Numbered from the stretch's first letter, positions 1 through 8,715 are shown. The stretch is 64,000 bases of DNA from an uncultured bacterium (GCA_905215805.1 CAJMRL010000009.1:1-64000), one strand, 5' to 3'. Translations and numbers: made by a program. The notes: generated by a model from the letters alone, not told the origin.

Positions 1-54
1 TAGAGCATGCGGTTCATACCCGCAGTGTCACTAGTTCGAATCTAGTTACCGCTA
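1..54 (+). tRNA. tRNA-Met (CAT), 5'-truncated by window start
   Basis: The last 54 bases of a tRNA, identical to the complete copy 77 bases downstream. The anticodon stem and loop (TGCGG, TTCATAC, CCGCA), T arm and 3' acceptor strand are present; the 5' acceptor strand and most of the D arm lie outside the window. Anticodon CAT. Only a 3-base spacer separates it from the next tRNA, so the two are surely cotranscribed. Confidence 0.93.
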
Positions 55-57
55 TAT

Positions 58-131
58 GGCGGTATAGCTCAGTTGGCTAGAGCATGCGGTTCATACCCGC
101 AGTGTCACTAGTTCGAATCTAGTTACCGCTA
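58..131 (+). tRNA. tRNA-Met (CAT), elongator type
   Basis: A full cloverleaf: acceptor GGCGGTA pairs with TACCGCT (G-T at 1-72), discriminator A, D arm GCTC/GAGC, anticodon stem TGCGG/CCGCA with loop TTCATAC, T arm ACTAG/CTAGT. CCA is not encoded. The anticodon CAT fits elongator Met, initiator Met or lysidine-modified Ile2. The initiator hallmark (run of G-C pairs under the anticodon loop and a mismatched 1-72 C-A pair) is absent, and the acceptor stem resembles Bacillus elongator tRNA-Met, so elongator is preferred. Confidence 0.92.
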
Positions 132-138
132 TTTAAAG

Positions 139-162
139 CCACGGTATATCCGTGGTTTTTTT
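139..162 (+). terminator. Terminator of the tRNA-Met pair
   Basis: Stem CCACGG / CCGTGG (139-144 with 150-155) followed directly by seven T. It lies eight bases after the second tRNA. Confidence 0.85.
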
Positions 163-167
163 ATTGC

Positions 168-206
168 AAAAAAATATAAGGACTGCCGCTTTTTATGCAG
201 CAGTCC
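168..206 (-). terminator. Terminator of the acyl-CoA ligase operon
   Basis: A ten-pair stem (180-189 with 197-206, one G-U pair on the minus strand) followed on the minus strand by a T run (complement of 168-174). It sits just after the stop of the ligase gene. Confidence 0.8.
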
Positions 207-213
207 CGTTTTC

Positions 214-1848
214 TCAGTTTTCTATCTGGCGTTTTACAACGCTTTCCCCGCAATAAATTTGTCTAAGCTTCGGCTTTTCAATTTTACCTGTTGGATTTCT
301 CGGCACTTCGGCAAAAATAATCTTCTTGGGACGCTTATATCTTGGAAGTTCATGGCAAAATTCCATTATTTCTTCCTCTGTACAGACATGTCCTTCCTTA
401 AGCTGAATAATCGCCGCCGCAATTTCTCCTAATCTCGCATCAGGAAGACCTATAACCGCGACGTCATTTATATGTTCGTTCTTTCTAAGGTAATCCTCTA
501 TCTGGACAGGATACAAATTTTCTCCGCCGGAAATTATAACGTCTTTTGCTCTGTCAACCAGATATATAAATCCGTCCTCATCCTCCTGCGCCATATCTCC
601 TGTCATGAGCCAGCCATCCTTTAATACCTCATCTGTAGACTTTTTATCATTGTAATAGCAAAGCATAACTCCGGGACCTTTTACCGCAAGCTCGCCGACT
701 TCTCCACGCTTAACAACATTTCCATCGCTGTCAACGATCTTTACCTCCCAGCCGTAACCGGGTACGCCTATAGCTCCTACTTTATTTATATTTTCCAATC
801 CAAGATGTACACATCCCGGTCCTATCGACTCGCTCAATCCATAATTTGTATCATATTTATGATTAGGGAAATATTTCTTCCATCTTTTTATAAGCGACGG
901 CGGCACCGGCTGAGCTCCTATGTGCATAAGTCTCCACTGGTCAAGCTGATATCTGCTTAAATCAATATCACCGCGCTCTATCGCATCCAATATATCCTGC
1001 GCCCACGGAACAAGCAGCCAAACTATAGTACAATGCTCCTCGCTTACGGCTCTAAGTATCCACTCAGGATTTACGCCCTTGAGCAGTACAGCCCTTGAAC
1101 CTGAAATAAGACTTCCAAACCAATGCATCTTTGCTCCGGTATGATAAAGCGGAGGTATACATAGGAAGGTATCCTCCCTTGTCTGACCATGGTGCTTCTG
1201 TTCAACAACGGCTGAATGGCTCAGGCTTTTGTGTGCATGTAAAATAGCCTTCGGAAAACCGGTTGTTCCCGATGAAAAATAAATTGCCGCATAGTCATCG
1301 TCGGTCAGCTCCACGTCCGGCGCAATGCTCCTCGCAAATTTTACAAGATAGTTATAGCTCTCCGCAAATGTAGGACAATTTTCTCCCACATAAAATACCT
1401 GCTTGACCTTCGGCATTTTATCACAGATCTCTTCCACTCTTCCTATAAATTCCGGGCCGAAAACAAGCACATCGGAATCAGAAAGGTCAACGCAATATCT
1501 GATCTCTTCCGCGGTATACCTGTAATTAAGAGGTACGGCAATAGCTCCCGCCTTCAGTATTCCAAAATATATCGGCAGCCATTCAAGGCAATTCATAAGC
1601 AGAATAGCAACCTTATCTCCTTTTTTTATTCCTCTTGAAAGAAGAAGATTTGCAAAACGATTTGCTCTTTTATCGAAGTCCCTCCACGTTATTTCTGTTC
1701 TTCCGCAAAGCATCGGATTTGTTTCGATAAGAGAATATTCCTTCCATGTCATTCTCGTATGCTCCATGACCTTAGGATTGATCTCAACAAGCGCTGTCTC
1801 ATCTCCGTATAGTTTTGCATTTCTATCCAACAATTCCGTAATCGGCAT
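214..1848 (-). CDS. AMP-forming acyl-CoA synthetase (class I adenylate-forming enzyme)
   Basis: This enzyme activates a carboxylic acid with ATP to an acyl-adenylate and then transfers it to CoA. The core motifs are in order: P-loop-like SSGTTGFPK, YGLSES, the aspartate of WLMTGDM, the hinge RAKDVIISGGENLYP, and the C-terminal lysine in NPTGKIEK. The 544 residues are normal for the family. The start has AAAGGA upstream. Residues 20-39 and 40-59 look like an internal duplication: both read L-(V/I)-E-x-N-P and end T-W-(K/R)-(E/D)-(Y/F). The gene follows the symporter by 46 bases, probably one operon, which suggests uptake and activation of an organic acid. The substrate cannot be read from the sequence; it resembles the CaiC/medium-chain branch. 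Confidence 0.88.
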   Translation of the reverse strand: MPITELLDRNAKLYGDETALVEINPKVMEHTRMTWKEYSLIETNPMLCGRTEITWRDFDKRANRFANLLLSRGIKKGDKVAILLMNCLEWLPIYFGILKAGAIAVPLNYRYTAEEIRYCVDLSDSDVLVFGPEFIGRVEEICDKMPKVKQVFYVGENCPTFAESYNYLVKFARSIAPDVELTDDDYAAIYFSSGTTGFPKAILHAHKSLSHSAVVEQKHHGQTREDTFLCIPPLYHTGAKMHWFGSLISGSRAVLLKGVNPEWILRAVSEEHCTIVWLLVPWAQDILDAIERGDIDLSRYQLDQWRLMHIGAQPVPPSLIKRWKKYFPNHKYDTNYGLSESIGPGCVHLGLENINKVGAIGVPGYGWEVKIVDSDGNVVKRGEVGELAVKGPGVMLCYYNDKKSTDEVLKDGWLMTGDMAQEDEDGFIYLVDRAKDVIISGGENLYPVQIEDYLRKNEHINDVAVIGLPDARLGEIAAAIIQLKEGHVCTEEEIMEFCHELPRYKRPKKIIFAEVPRNPTGKIEKPKLRQIYCGESVVKRQIEN

Positions 1849-1894
1849 TTATTTCATTCCTTTCATTTTCTGATATTTATAGTGCAGCCTATTT

Positions 1895-3466
1895 TTAGTT
1901 GCTTTCTTTAAAAACTTTTTTTATAAACTTATCATCAAATTTACTTGTAAAAGCTGATACCACCGGAACTACTATAAGTGATACCACCATAGCCCCGCAG
2001 CCCATTTCCGGCGCCTTTGCCGCCGCAAGCTTAAATGCCTCGCCTACATTTCCCGCATCCATATTAATGCAGGTAAGTATGATAGTTGCTATCACAACTG
2101 TAAAGAATCCGCACAGCATTCCTGCCCACGCTCCGGCCTTTGTGACCTTTTTAGAATATATTCCCCATATGTACGGGCCTATAAAGCATCCTGATACTAT
2201 TCCCCAGCTAAATGACATGATATTTACTATAATGGTTATATTTGTAGTTGCAAATATGTATGAAAGTCCTACAAATACAAGACATAATACTCTTGTAATC
2301 GTAACCTGGTTTTCTTCCTTATAGTTTTTCTTGACCATAGGTATAAGATCCACGCTTATTGCCGATGATGATGAAAGAACTATAGATGAAAGTGTTGACA
2401 TCGATGCCGATAACAGCAATATAAGGATTACAGCAAGAATTATTGTAGTAACTATATTTGCATCTCCCAAAGCCGTTAAAAGCGTAGCAGGAATAACAGA
2501 GTCAACTCCGCCCTCCGGAAGCTTGTTGTTAAGTACCAATCTTGATAATGAGCCTATAAAGTAAGCTCCGCATCCAATAACCAATGCAAAAGCAGTTGAT
2601 ATATACTTAGCCTGCTTTATTGACTTAATATCCTTTATGGCATAATACTTTGATACCATCTGAGGAAGACCCCATGTTCCAAATGAGGTAAGCATAATAT
2701 TTACACAAAGGAATTTGAAGCTGCTTCCGCCGAAGAAGCTTGTTATTTGTGCGCCTGTAATGCCGTCGCCGTTATCCGGAATATTGCGGAGATTCTCCAT
2801 AAAGCTTCCAAATCCGCCGACCGCATCGTTATTTACGATGGCGATAACCATTGCAAATACACCGACTATCATAATTATGCCCTGTACAAAATCGGTATAA
2901 GCAGTTGCCACATAACCGCCCAAAGCAAGATATACTGCTGTAAGCACCGCTATTACAAGCATCCATACATTTGTTGAAACATTCGGAAAAATCGCTGTAA
3001 ACATAGAACCGAGTCCCTTATATACAGCAGCGCTGTATGGAACAAGGAACACAAAAATAATTATCGCCGAAAAAATTTTTATTGCAGATGAATCATACCT
3101 GCTCTCAAAAAATTCCGGCATTGTCTTTGAAGAAAGATTATGAGTCATAGTACGGGTTCTTTTAGCTAACAGCTGCCAAGCCAAAAAGCATCCCAGAACC
3201 GCGTTTCCCACGCCTATCCAGATGGAGCCTAATCCAATATTCCATCCATGCTGACCGGCGTAACCCACAAAAATAACCGCTGAAAAATATGATGTACCGT
3301 AAGCAAAGGCCGAGACCCATGCCCCGATATTTCTGCCTCCCAATAAGAAGCCGTCAATTGTTTTTGCTTTGCGCGCGCTCACTATTCCTATAATGACCAT
3401 AAGAAGCGCAAAAATCGCGAGCGCAACCACTGTGACAGATTGTGTCTGTGCAAGATTGTTTTCCAT
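1895..3466 (-). CDS. Sodium:solute symporter (SSS family)
   Basis: A 523-residue polytopic protein with about 13 hydrophobic segments. The N-terminal block KAKTIDGFLLGGRNIG, followed by the Ala/Ser-rich segment SAFAYGTSYFSAV, is the signature of the PutP/PanF branch of SSS carriers, which use the sodium gradient to import proline, pantothenate or short organic acids. The start follows GGAAGGAC. It is the first gene of a two-gene operon with the acyl-CoA ligase, so the transported solute may be the ligase substrate. That link is inferred from position only. Confidence 0.88.
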   Translation of the reverse strand: MENNLAQTQSVTVVALAIFALLMVIIGIVSARKAKTIDGFLLGGRNIGAWVSAFAYGTSYFSAVIFVGYAGQHGWNIGLGSIWIGVGNAVLGCFLAWQLLAKRTRTMTHNLSSKTMPEFFESRYDSSAIKIFSAIIIFVFLVPYSAAVYKGLGSMFTAIFPNVSTNVWMLVIAVLTAVYLALGGYVATAYTDFVQGIIMIVGVFAMVIAIVNNDAVGGFGSFMENLRNIPDNGDGITGAQITSFFGGSSFKFLCVNIMLTSFGTWGLPQMVSKYYAIKDIKSIKQAKYISTAFALVIGCGAYFIGSLSRLVLNNKLPEGGVDSVIPATLLTALGDANIVTTIILAVILILLLSASMSTLSSIVLSSSSAISVDLIPMVKKNYKEENQVTITRVLCLVFVGLSYIFATTNITIIVNIMSFSWGIVSGCFIGPYIWGIYSKKVTKAGAWAGMLCGFFTVVIATIILTCINMDAGNVGEAFKLAAAKAPEMGCGAMVVSLIVVPVVSAFTSKFDDKFIKKVFKESN

Positions 3467-3543
3467 AAAAACCGTCCTTCCGTTTTACATTTTACTTTTG
3501 TAAAGCTTTTATTAACTGCTACACTACAAATACTACAAATTCT

Positions 3544-3572
3544 ATTATACACAAAGCGCGGCGAATTGTAAA
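3544..3572 (-). promoter_or_regulatory. Promoter of symporter-ligase operon
   Basis: On the minus strand TTTACA (3567-3572), a 17-base spacer and TATAAT (3544-3549), about 75 bases upstream of the symporter start. Sigma-A type. Confidence 0.7.
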
Positions 3573-3602
3573 GAACTTTATCATTTTTTGTTAATTTTGT
3601 GC

Positions 3603-3633
3603 AAAAATTTAGGCAGAAACTGTAGTTTCTGCC
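3603..3633 (-). terminator. Terminator of the 3.7-5.1 kb gene pair
   Basis: A perfect ten-pair stem (3612-3621 with 3624-3633) with a T-rich tail on the minus strand (complement of 3603-3611). Confidence 0.75.
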
Positions 3634-3661
3634 CAAAAAATTTATTGACAATATTAATCTA

Positions 3662-4456
3662 TTACGACAAAAGATTTATTATCTGCAATATAACGATGAC
3701 AACAGCAATAATACTCATAACCGTTACAGCAGCAGTCATTTTTTTCTTTAAAGCTCTTACCGACAAATTCAGTTCCTCTATTGTATTTTTTGTATTCATC
3801 TGAGAATTTTTGAGGTCAAATACACTGTCGGACAGCTTTGCCACTCCTGACAGTGTTTGAATAACCTCACCTGTCTGTGTCTTCAGGCTGTCAATATTTC
3901 TTCCTATGCCATCTATTTTCTTAACGTTGTCGTGCATACCGCTCTCCGTTGCCTGCTGCATAGCCTGCAAACGGCGTTTCACGCTTTCCAGCCCGTCAGA
4001 CACCGACGAAAGCTTATTTTCGGTCTCAAGGAATTTTTCCTTGACCTCCGTCATGCGATTGGCAATGTCCTGTCCTCCGTCCGCAACGTTAATGCCTCTC
4101 TTTATACATCCCTCTATATCCGCCTCGTTTAAAGACAACTTCACAATATCAGCGATTTCTTTTTTCAAATCCTCGATATCTACCGCTATCTCTTCTATGT
4201 CAGTATCTTCCGGCGGTATATCCTTAGCTTGCTTTATATCCTCTTTTATATCTGAAGCATTTCTTTTGGATACTCCGCTCATTTCTGCCGCTTTCTTTCT
4301 GAATTTATCAAGAACGCCTTTAATATTTATCGTATCTCCTCCCGATTCGTCTTCATGATCATTTCCGCCGTTAATACTGTCAAGAAAATCCTCATAATCC
4401 TCGTTTGAAGAATTATAATATCCGCTTATTGATTCATCTATTTTACCATTTTTCAT
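3662..4456 (-). CDS. Tail-anchored coiled-coil membrane protein of unknown function
   Basis: Not recognised as a known family. The 264 residues start with an acidic, low-complexity stretch (about 1-45, many D, E, N, S). A long predicted coiled coil follows (about 85-235, heptad-like L/I/V spacing with K and E). A basic KKK leads into one hydrophobic helix at about 241-263 at the very C-terminus, so it is probably inserted tail-first with the bulk in the cytoplasm. There is no signal peptide. It follows the zinc-ribbon gene by 20 bases and shares its promoter and terminator, so the two may act together. The layout resembles methyl-accepting or SNARE-like helper proteins, but no specific function is supported. 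Confidence 0.75.
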   Translation of the reverse strand: MKNGKIDESISGYYNSSNEDYEDFLDSINGGNDHEDESGGDTINIKGVLDKFRKKAAEMSGVSKRNASDIKEDIKQAKDIPPEDTDIEEIAVDIEDLKKEIADIVKLSLNEADIEGCIKRGINVADGGQDIANRMTEVKEKFLETENKLSSVSDGLESVKRRLQAMQQATESGMHDNVKKIDGIGRNIDSLKTQTGEVIQTLSGVAKLSDSVFDLKNSQMNTKNTIEELNLSVRALKKKMTAAVTVMSIIAVVIVILQIINLLS

Positions 4457-4476
4457 CTATCCGTATCCTTATCAAT

Positions 4477-5139
4477 TTATTGATTATCCGAAGGCTTTTT
4501 TGCCTTAATCGTAATAACCTTCTTAACGCTCTTTTTCACGTCTTCAGCGGCGTCTTCTATCTCTTCCTTCGCATAATGAGCTGCATCCTTTATATCCTCT
4601 CCGGCGTCCTTAACAGCGTCCTTAGCGCTTTCCGCAGCTTCCTTAACGGCTTCTTTTGCGTTTCGGGCCGCTTCTTTTACAGTTTCTGTAACAGTATTTT
4701 CCTCTTCGCCATAATATGCTTCTTCAGTCTGCTTTTGAGCATACTCGTCAACTGAGTCAGAAAGCTTCGCTCCGCATCTGCTGCAATACGAAGCATCAGA
4801 CTTGTTATATTTTCCGCATTCCGGGCATTTAACGCTTTCCTTAAGCTCCGACATCTTTTCTCTCAATGCTTCTTTTTCCTTAAAGAGCGCGTCAAGCTGC
4901 TCGCACTCCTCTTTAAGCTCATCAATACAGTTACCCGAAATCAGATATGCTTCATACAGCTTTTTTCCCATTTCTGAATATACATCCTTGATTTTGCTGT
5001 CTGTTTCATTTATTGCGAATGAAAGCTTTGTCTGGCTTATTACATTATTTGTTTTTGCATAAACCTGCTTTCCGAGCTTTGCAGCCTCATCCTTTGCTTT
5101 ATAAGCCTGCTCCTTTAATCTCTCAAAAAACTCATCCAT
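4477..5139 (-). CDS. Zinc-ribbon protein with LEA-like amphipathic repeats
   Basis: A 220-residue protein with three parts. Residues 1-100 are helical and Glu/Lys-rich. Residues 105-122 form a zinc ribbon, CPEC with CSRC, the double-CxxC type often found in bacterial membrane-stress proteins. Residues about 148-208 are imperfect 11-residue repeats rich in A, K, E and D (AKEAVKEAAESAKDAVKDAG is one stretch), like group 3 LEA or apolipoprotein helices. No signal peptide or membrane helix is visible. The start has AAAGGAG. The gene is transcribed together with the tail-anchored protein downstream. Function unknown; the repeat type suggests membrane-surface binding or desiccation protection, which is inference. 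Confidence 0.78.
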   Translation of the reverse strand: MDEFFERLKEQAYKAKDEAAKLGKQVYAKTNNVISQTKLSFAINETDSKIKDVYSEMGKKLYEAYLISGNCIDELKEECEQLDALFKEKEALREKMSELKESVKCPECGKYNKSDASYCSRCGAKLSDSVDEYAQKQTEEAYYGEEENTVTETVKEAARNAKEAVKEAAESAKDAVKDAGEDIKDAAHYAKEEIEDAAEDVKKSVKKVITIKAKKPSDNQ

Positions 5140-5271
5140 ATTATTTATCTCCTTTCACCTTCTATTTTAGGCTTTTGCCTTATGCACAAATCCAACTGTT
5201 ATTTAGGAATGTATATGGAAATCACCTCTGCAACGAATCAGAAGCTGCCCGAAACCATTCCGATTGATAGT

Positions 5272-5300
5272 ATTATACCACATATCAATTTATTTTTCCA
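5272..5300 (-). promoter_or_regulatory. Promoter of zinc-ribbon/tail-anchored pair
   Basis: On the minus strand TGGAAA (5295-5300), 17 bases, TATAAT (5272-5277). The leader is about 125 bases long before the start at 5139. The -35 match is moderate. Confidence 0.5.
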
Positions 5301-5318
5301 TAGATTTGTGCAAAATTC

Positions 5319-7511
5319 TTAAATTTTTTTCAGCTTGTCATAATCAGCCAATATTACTTTATGTCCCGCCGTATCAAACTGTATTTGTAAAACAGCTCCC
5401 GTCTTATACGGCTGCACTGCCGTTACAGTTCCCTTGCCGAAAACCTTATGCTCTACCCTGTCGCCGACTTTATAGCTGTCACCGCGTGTTTCAGAAGAGT
5501 CCTTCCCCAAAGAAAACATCAATCCGGAGCGTTCGTGAATTTTCTTTTCGGGAGAAGCCTTGTCATGCACATACTCATAAAACTTCTTCTTTTCCGGAAT
5601 TTCCTCCTTATAAGCACCCGGGATCTCTCCCCAGAATCTCGACTCCATAGAATGCTCAGTTTTTCCATACATAAACCGCTTCTCGGTTTTTGTAATATAA
5701 AGCTTTTCTTTTGCTCTTGTCATGGCTACATAACACAGCCGTCTTTCTTCGCTTAAGCTTTCGGGATCTGAAACCGAACGCATACTCGGGAATATTCTCT
5801 CCTCCATTCCGGCTATAAACACAACCGGAAATTCAAGCCCCTTAGCGCTGTGTATTGTCATAAGCACCGCCGCGTCATCCTCCTCGGAAAGCTCATCCGT
5901 ACTTGACGCAAGAGTTACATTCTCAAGGAATTCCGAAAGCTTTCCCTCATAGTCCTCGTTTGCCTCAAAATCCTTCGCTACTGTCATAAATTCACCAAGG
6001 TTTTCAAGTCGAGTTCTGCTTTCCACCGTATTCTCATTGACAAGCATTTCAATATATCCACTACGCTTCTCCGTTTCACTCAAAAGCTCCGATACCGGAG
6101 TATCCTCCTTCATTTGTGCAAGTTCATCGATAAGCTTTACAAATCCCTTCATTTTTGCAGCCGCCGACTTAAGCTCGGGGAATTCATCCGCCCTACTTGC
6201 CGCCTCAAACATACTTATATCATTTTCAAGCGCAATTATATTCAGCTTTGCTACGGAAGTCGCTCCAATTTTCCTTTTAGGCTCATTTATTACCCTAATA
6301 AGGCTCATATCGTCATTTGGATTATGGATAAGACGCAAATACGCAATAATATCCTTTATTTCCTTTCTGTCATAGAATCTCAGTCCGGATAAGACCTTAT
6401 AAGGTATATTTGCCGACATAAGCTCCGTTTCTATCGCTCTTGACTGGGCATTTGTTCTGTACAGAACAGCGCAATCTGAAAAGCGTCCTCCGCTTTTTTT
6501 CCTCTTTATTATTTCTCGGGCAATAAATCTTCCCTCATCTTTTTCGTCCTGAGCTGTATATGCGGTAAGCTTCTCTCCGTCCCCTTTATCTGACCAAAGC
6601 TTTTTTTCCATACGGTGCGAATTATTTGCTATGACCGCATTTGCTGCGTTAAGGATATTTTCAGTAGAACGGTAATTCCTGTCAAGCACTATCTTCCTCG
6701 CTTCAGGATAATCCTCCTCAAAGCCCAATATATTTTCTACATTAGCCCCTCGGAATCTGTAGATACTTTGATCATCATCTCCTACAACCGCAAGATTTCT
6801 GTACTTATCAGCCAACATTTTTACAAGAAGGTACTGTGAATTATCCGTATCCTGATACTCGTCTATCATTATGTATCTAAATCTCTCCTGATACCTTTCG
6901 AGCACATCCGGCTCCGAGCTGAAAATTTTGACTGTATTAAATATTATATCATCAAAATCAAGCGCATTATTTTTCATAAGCTTTTTCTGATAAAGCGCAT
7001 ATATCTTTGCAACTGCCTGAAGCTTAAGATCATTGCCGCAGGTATATACCATCGTAGCCGGCTCAAGCATCTTATTCTTCGCATCGCTTATTTGCGACAT
7101 AGCAAACCTCGGATCTATTTCCTTTTCATTATAACCAAGCTCCTTTATGCAATCCTTTATCAAAGTCTTGATGTCGCCTGTATCATAAATCACAAAATCA
7201 TTCCCATATCCAAGCCTGTCTATGCACGTTCTCAATATTTTAACACACACTGCATGAAACGTTCCTACCCACATTCCCCTCGGAATTTCACCCAGTATTC
7301 CTTCTATTCTTTCTTTCATTTCATTTGCGGCTTTATTTGTAAATGTTATCGCTAATATATTCCATGGATTTATACCGCAATGACTTATCATGTATGCAAT
7401 TCGGTTAACAATAACCGTAGTTTTTCCGCTTCCTGCACCGGCTATGATAAGCAGAGGTCCTTCAACAGTCTGCACTGCTTCTAACTGTCTGTCATTTAAT
7501 TTATTTGCCAT
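5319..7511 (-). CDS. pcrA: ATP-dependent DNA helicase PcrA/UvrD
   Basis: A superfamily 1A 3'-to-5' helicase used in nucleotide excision repair, replication restart and removal of RecA filaments. The motifs are complete: Q motif LNDRQLEAV, Walker A AGAGSGKT, motif Ia ITFTNKAANEM, Walker B DEYQDT, motif III GDDDQSIYRFRGA, motif IV NYRS, motif V TIHSAKGLEF and motif VI VAMTRAKE. The C-terminal segment (DRVEHKVFGKGTVTAV) is the PcrA-type Tudor domain that contacts RNA polymerase. At 730 residues the length is normal. It stands alone, divergent from spoIVB. Confidence 0.96.
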   Translation of the reverse strand: MANKLNDRQLEAVQTVEGPLLIIAGAGSGKTTVIVNRIAYMISHCGINPWNILAITFTNKAANEMKERIEGILGEIPRGMWVGTFHAVCVKILRTCIDRLGYGNDFVIYDTGDIKTLIKDCIKELGYNEKEIDPRFAMSQISDAKNKMLEPATMVYTCGNDLKLQAVAKIYALYQKKLMKNNALDFDDIIFNTVKIFSSEPDVLERYQERFRYIMIDEYQDTDNSQYLLVKMLADKYRNLAVVGDDDQSIYRFRGANVENILGFEEDYPEARKIVLDRNYRSTENILNAANAVIANNSHRMEKKLWSDKGDGEKLTAYTAQDEKDEGRFIAREIIKRKKSGGRFSDCAVLYRTNAQSRAIETELMSANIPYKVLSGLRFYDRKEIKDIIAYLRLIHNPNDDMSLIRVINEPKRKIGATSVAKLNIIALENDISMFEAASRADEFPELKSAAAKMKGFVKLIDELAQMKEDTPVSELLSETEKRSGYIEMLVNENTVESRTRLENLGEFMTVAKDFEANEDYEGKLSEFLENVTLASSTDELSEEDDAAVLMTIHSAKGLEFPVVFIAGMEERIFPSMRSVSDPESLSEERRLCYVAMTRAKEKLYITKTEKRFMYGKTEHSMESRFWGEIPGAYKEEIPEKKKFYEYVHDKASPEKKIHERSGLMFSLGKDSSETRGDSYKVGDRVEHKVFGKGTVTAVQPYKTGAVLQIQFDTAGHKVILADYDKLKKI

Positions 7512-7553
7512 ATTTGTTTTGTCCTTTTCACAAAAATATATTCATTACTTTAT

Positions 7554-7562
7554 ATTATAGCA
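7554..7562 (-). promoter_or_regulatory. Extended -10 promoter of pcrA
   Basis: On the minus strand TGCTATAAT, an extended -10 element, about 40 bases upstream of the pcrA start. No good -35 is visible. It overlaps the candidate forespore promoter of spoIVB on the other strand. Confidence 0.55.
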
Positions 7563-7587
7563 TATTTTATCTTGTTTGGCTATACTT
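7560..7587 (+). promoter_or_regulatory. Candidate forespore (sigma-F/G) promoter of spoIVB
   Basis: GCATA (7560-7564) and GGCTATACTT (7578-7587) resemble the sigma-F elements GYATA and GGnnAnAHTR; nine of ten -10 positions fit. The spacing is 13 bases instead of the usual 15, so the call is tentative. In Bacillus spoIVB is read by sigma-F and sigma-G. Confidence 0.35.
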
Positions 7588-7678
7588 TTTTTCACCATTT
7601 CTTCAATAATCATTTGGGTATAAATCATGTCGAAAAAAGAAAAATTAAAAGCAGACCATGACGAAAGGAGATGAAAAT

Positions 7679-8683
7679 TTGCAGCTAAAGAAAATCGCCT
7701 TTTTATCAGCCTTGATTACCGCATGCGCGCTTCCGACGGACGCGGCTCTTACTGACGCCTATGTCATCCCATCCGGTATGTGCGCCGGAGTAAAGCTTTA
7801 CAGCGATGGATTGACCGTTGCCGGCACTGCGCCGGTATTAAATGAGAATGGAAAGGAAATCAATCCCGCACAGGACAGCGGTATTAAAAAGGGTGATATT
7901 ATAAAAAGTGCAGACGGTGTTGTTCTTGATAATATCGAAATGCTCTCTGAGCAAATAAACAGCAGCAGCGACGCTGTATCGCTTGATATTGTCCGCGGGA
8001 ATCAAAATCTTACACTGTCAATAACGCCGGTACAAACTTCCGACGCCGGAAAGAAAATCGGTTTATGGGTACGTGACAGCACTGCCGGAATAGGTACAGT
8101 CACATACTTTGACCCGAATAATAATTCTTTTGCCGCTCTCGGACACGGTATATGCGATGTTGATACCGGTAATATTTTAACCGTAAAATCGGGGAATATT
8201 CTTCATTGTTCGCTTATGACTATACAAAAAAGCGAAAAAGGGTTTCCCGGAGAGCTCGACGGAACCTTTGAATATCCGGAAGTTGCCGATATTTCCTTAA
8301 ATACTCCGTCAGGGATTTACGGAAAAGTATGTGAAAACGAAATGCCGGAAGCCAAGCCTGTAAGAGCAGCATCACGCTCTGAGGTCCATGAAGGAGAGGC
8401 TTATATTCTTACTGATGCGGCATCTTCTAAGACAGAAGCTTATACAGCTCAAATAGTTAAAGTAGATGAAAACAGCACTGATTCAAAAGGACTTGTTGTT
8501 AAAATAACAGATGAACGCTTGCTTTCCTCAACTGGAGGAATCGTACGCGGCATGAGCGGCGCTCCTATAATGCAGGATGGACTTCTTGCCGGAGCTGTTA
8601 CGCATGTTTTTGTAAATGATCCTTCAAAGGGTTATGGAATCCTGGCCGAAAATATGCTTAACATATCGTCGCAAATCCAATAA
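7679..8683 (+). CDS. spoIVB: SpoIVB signalling serine protease (S55)
   Basis: A forespore-made protease secreted into the space between the two spore membranes, where it cleaves SpoIVFA and so triggers pro-sigma-K processing in the mother cell. An N-terminal signal or anchor helix is followed by a PDZ domain (about residues 40-110, with SGIKKGDIIKSADG). The S55 catalytic domain contains RDSTAGIGTVTYFDP, the histidine in LGHGICDVDTG and the serine in GIVRGMSGAPI; AVTHVFVNDPSKGYG is also typical. A TTG at 7679 is chosen because AAAGGAG lies eight bases before it; the in-frame ATG at 7658 lies upstream of that site and has no good one of its own. Confidence 0.93.
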   Translation: MQLKKIAFLSALITACALPTDAALTDAYVIPSGMCAGVKLYSDGLTVAGTAPVLNENGKEINPAQDSGIKKGDIIKSADGVVLDNIEMLSEQINSSSDAVSLDIVRGNQNLTLSITPVQTSDAGKKIGLWVRDSTAGIGTVTYFDPNNNSFAALGHGICDVDTGNILTVKSGNILHCSLMTIQKSEKGFPGELDGTFEYPEVADISLNTPSGIYGKVCENEMPEAKPVRAASRSEVHEGEAYILTDAASSKTEAYTAQIVKVDENSTDSKGLVVKITDERLLSSTGGIVRGMSGAPIMQDGLLAGAVTHVFVNDPSKGYGILAENMLNISSQIQ

Positions 8684-8715
8684 AAAACGGGTCCGGAAAT
8701 CCGGACCCGTAATAC
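8682..8715. terminator. Bidirectional terminator between spoIVB and ackA
   Basis: A perfect ten-pair stem (8687-8696 with 8701-8710). On the minus strand a T run follows directly; on the plus strand CTTTTT follows after a few bases. It serves the two convergent genes. Confidence 0.88.

Noticed and set aside
1..131. Tandem tRNA copies as an integration site of a mobile element
   Set aside because: No integrase, direct repeat of an att core, or foreign genes follow; simple tandem duplication explains the identical copies.
3388..3651. 87-codon minus frame upstream of the symporter
   Set aside because: It overlaps the symporter start in another frame, includes the promoter and terminator hairpin and has no ribosome site.
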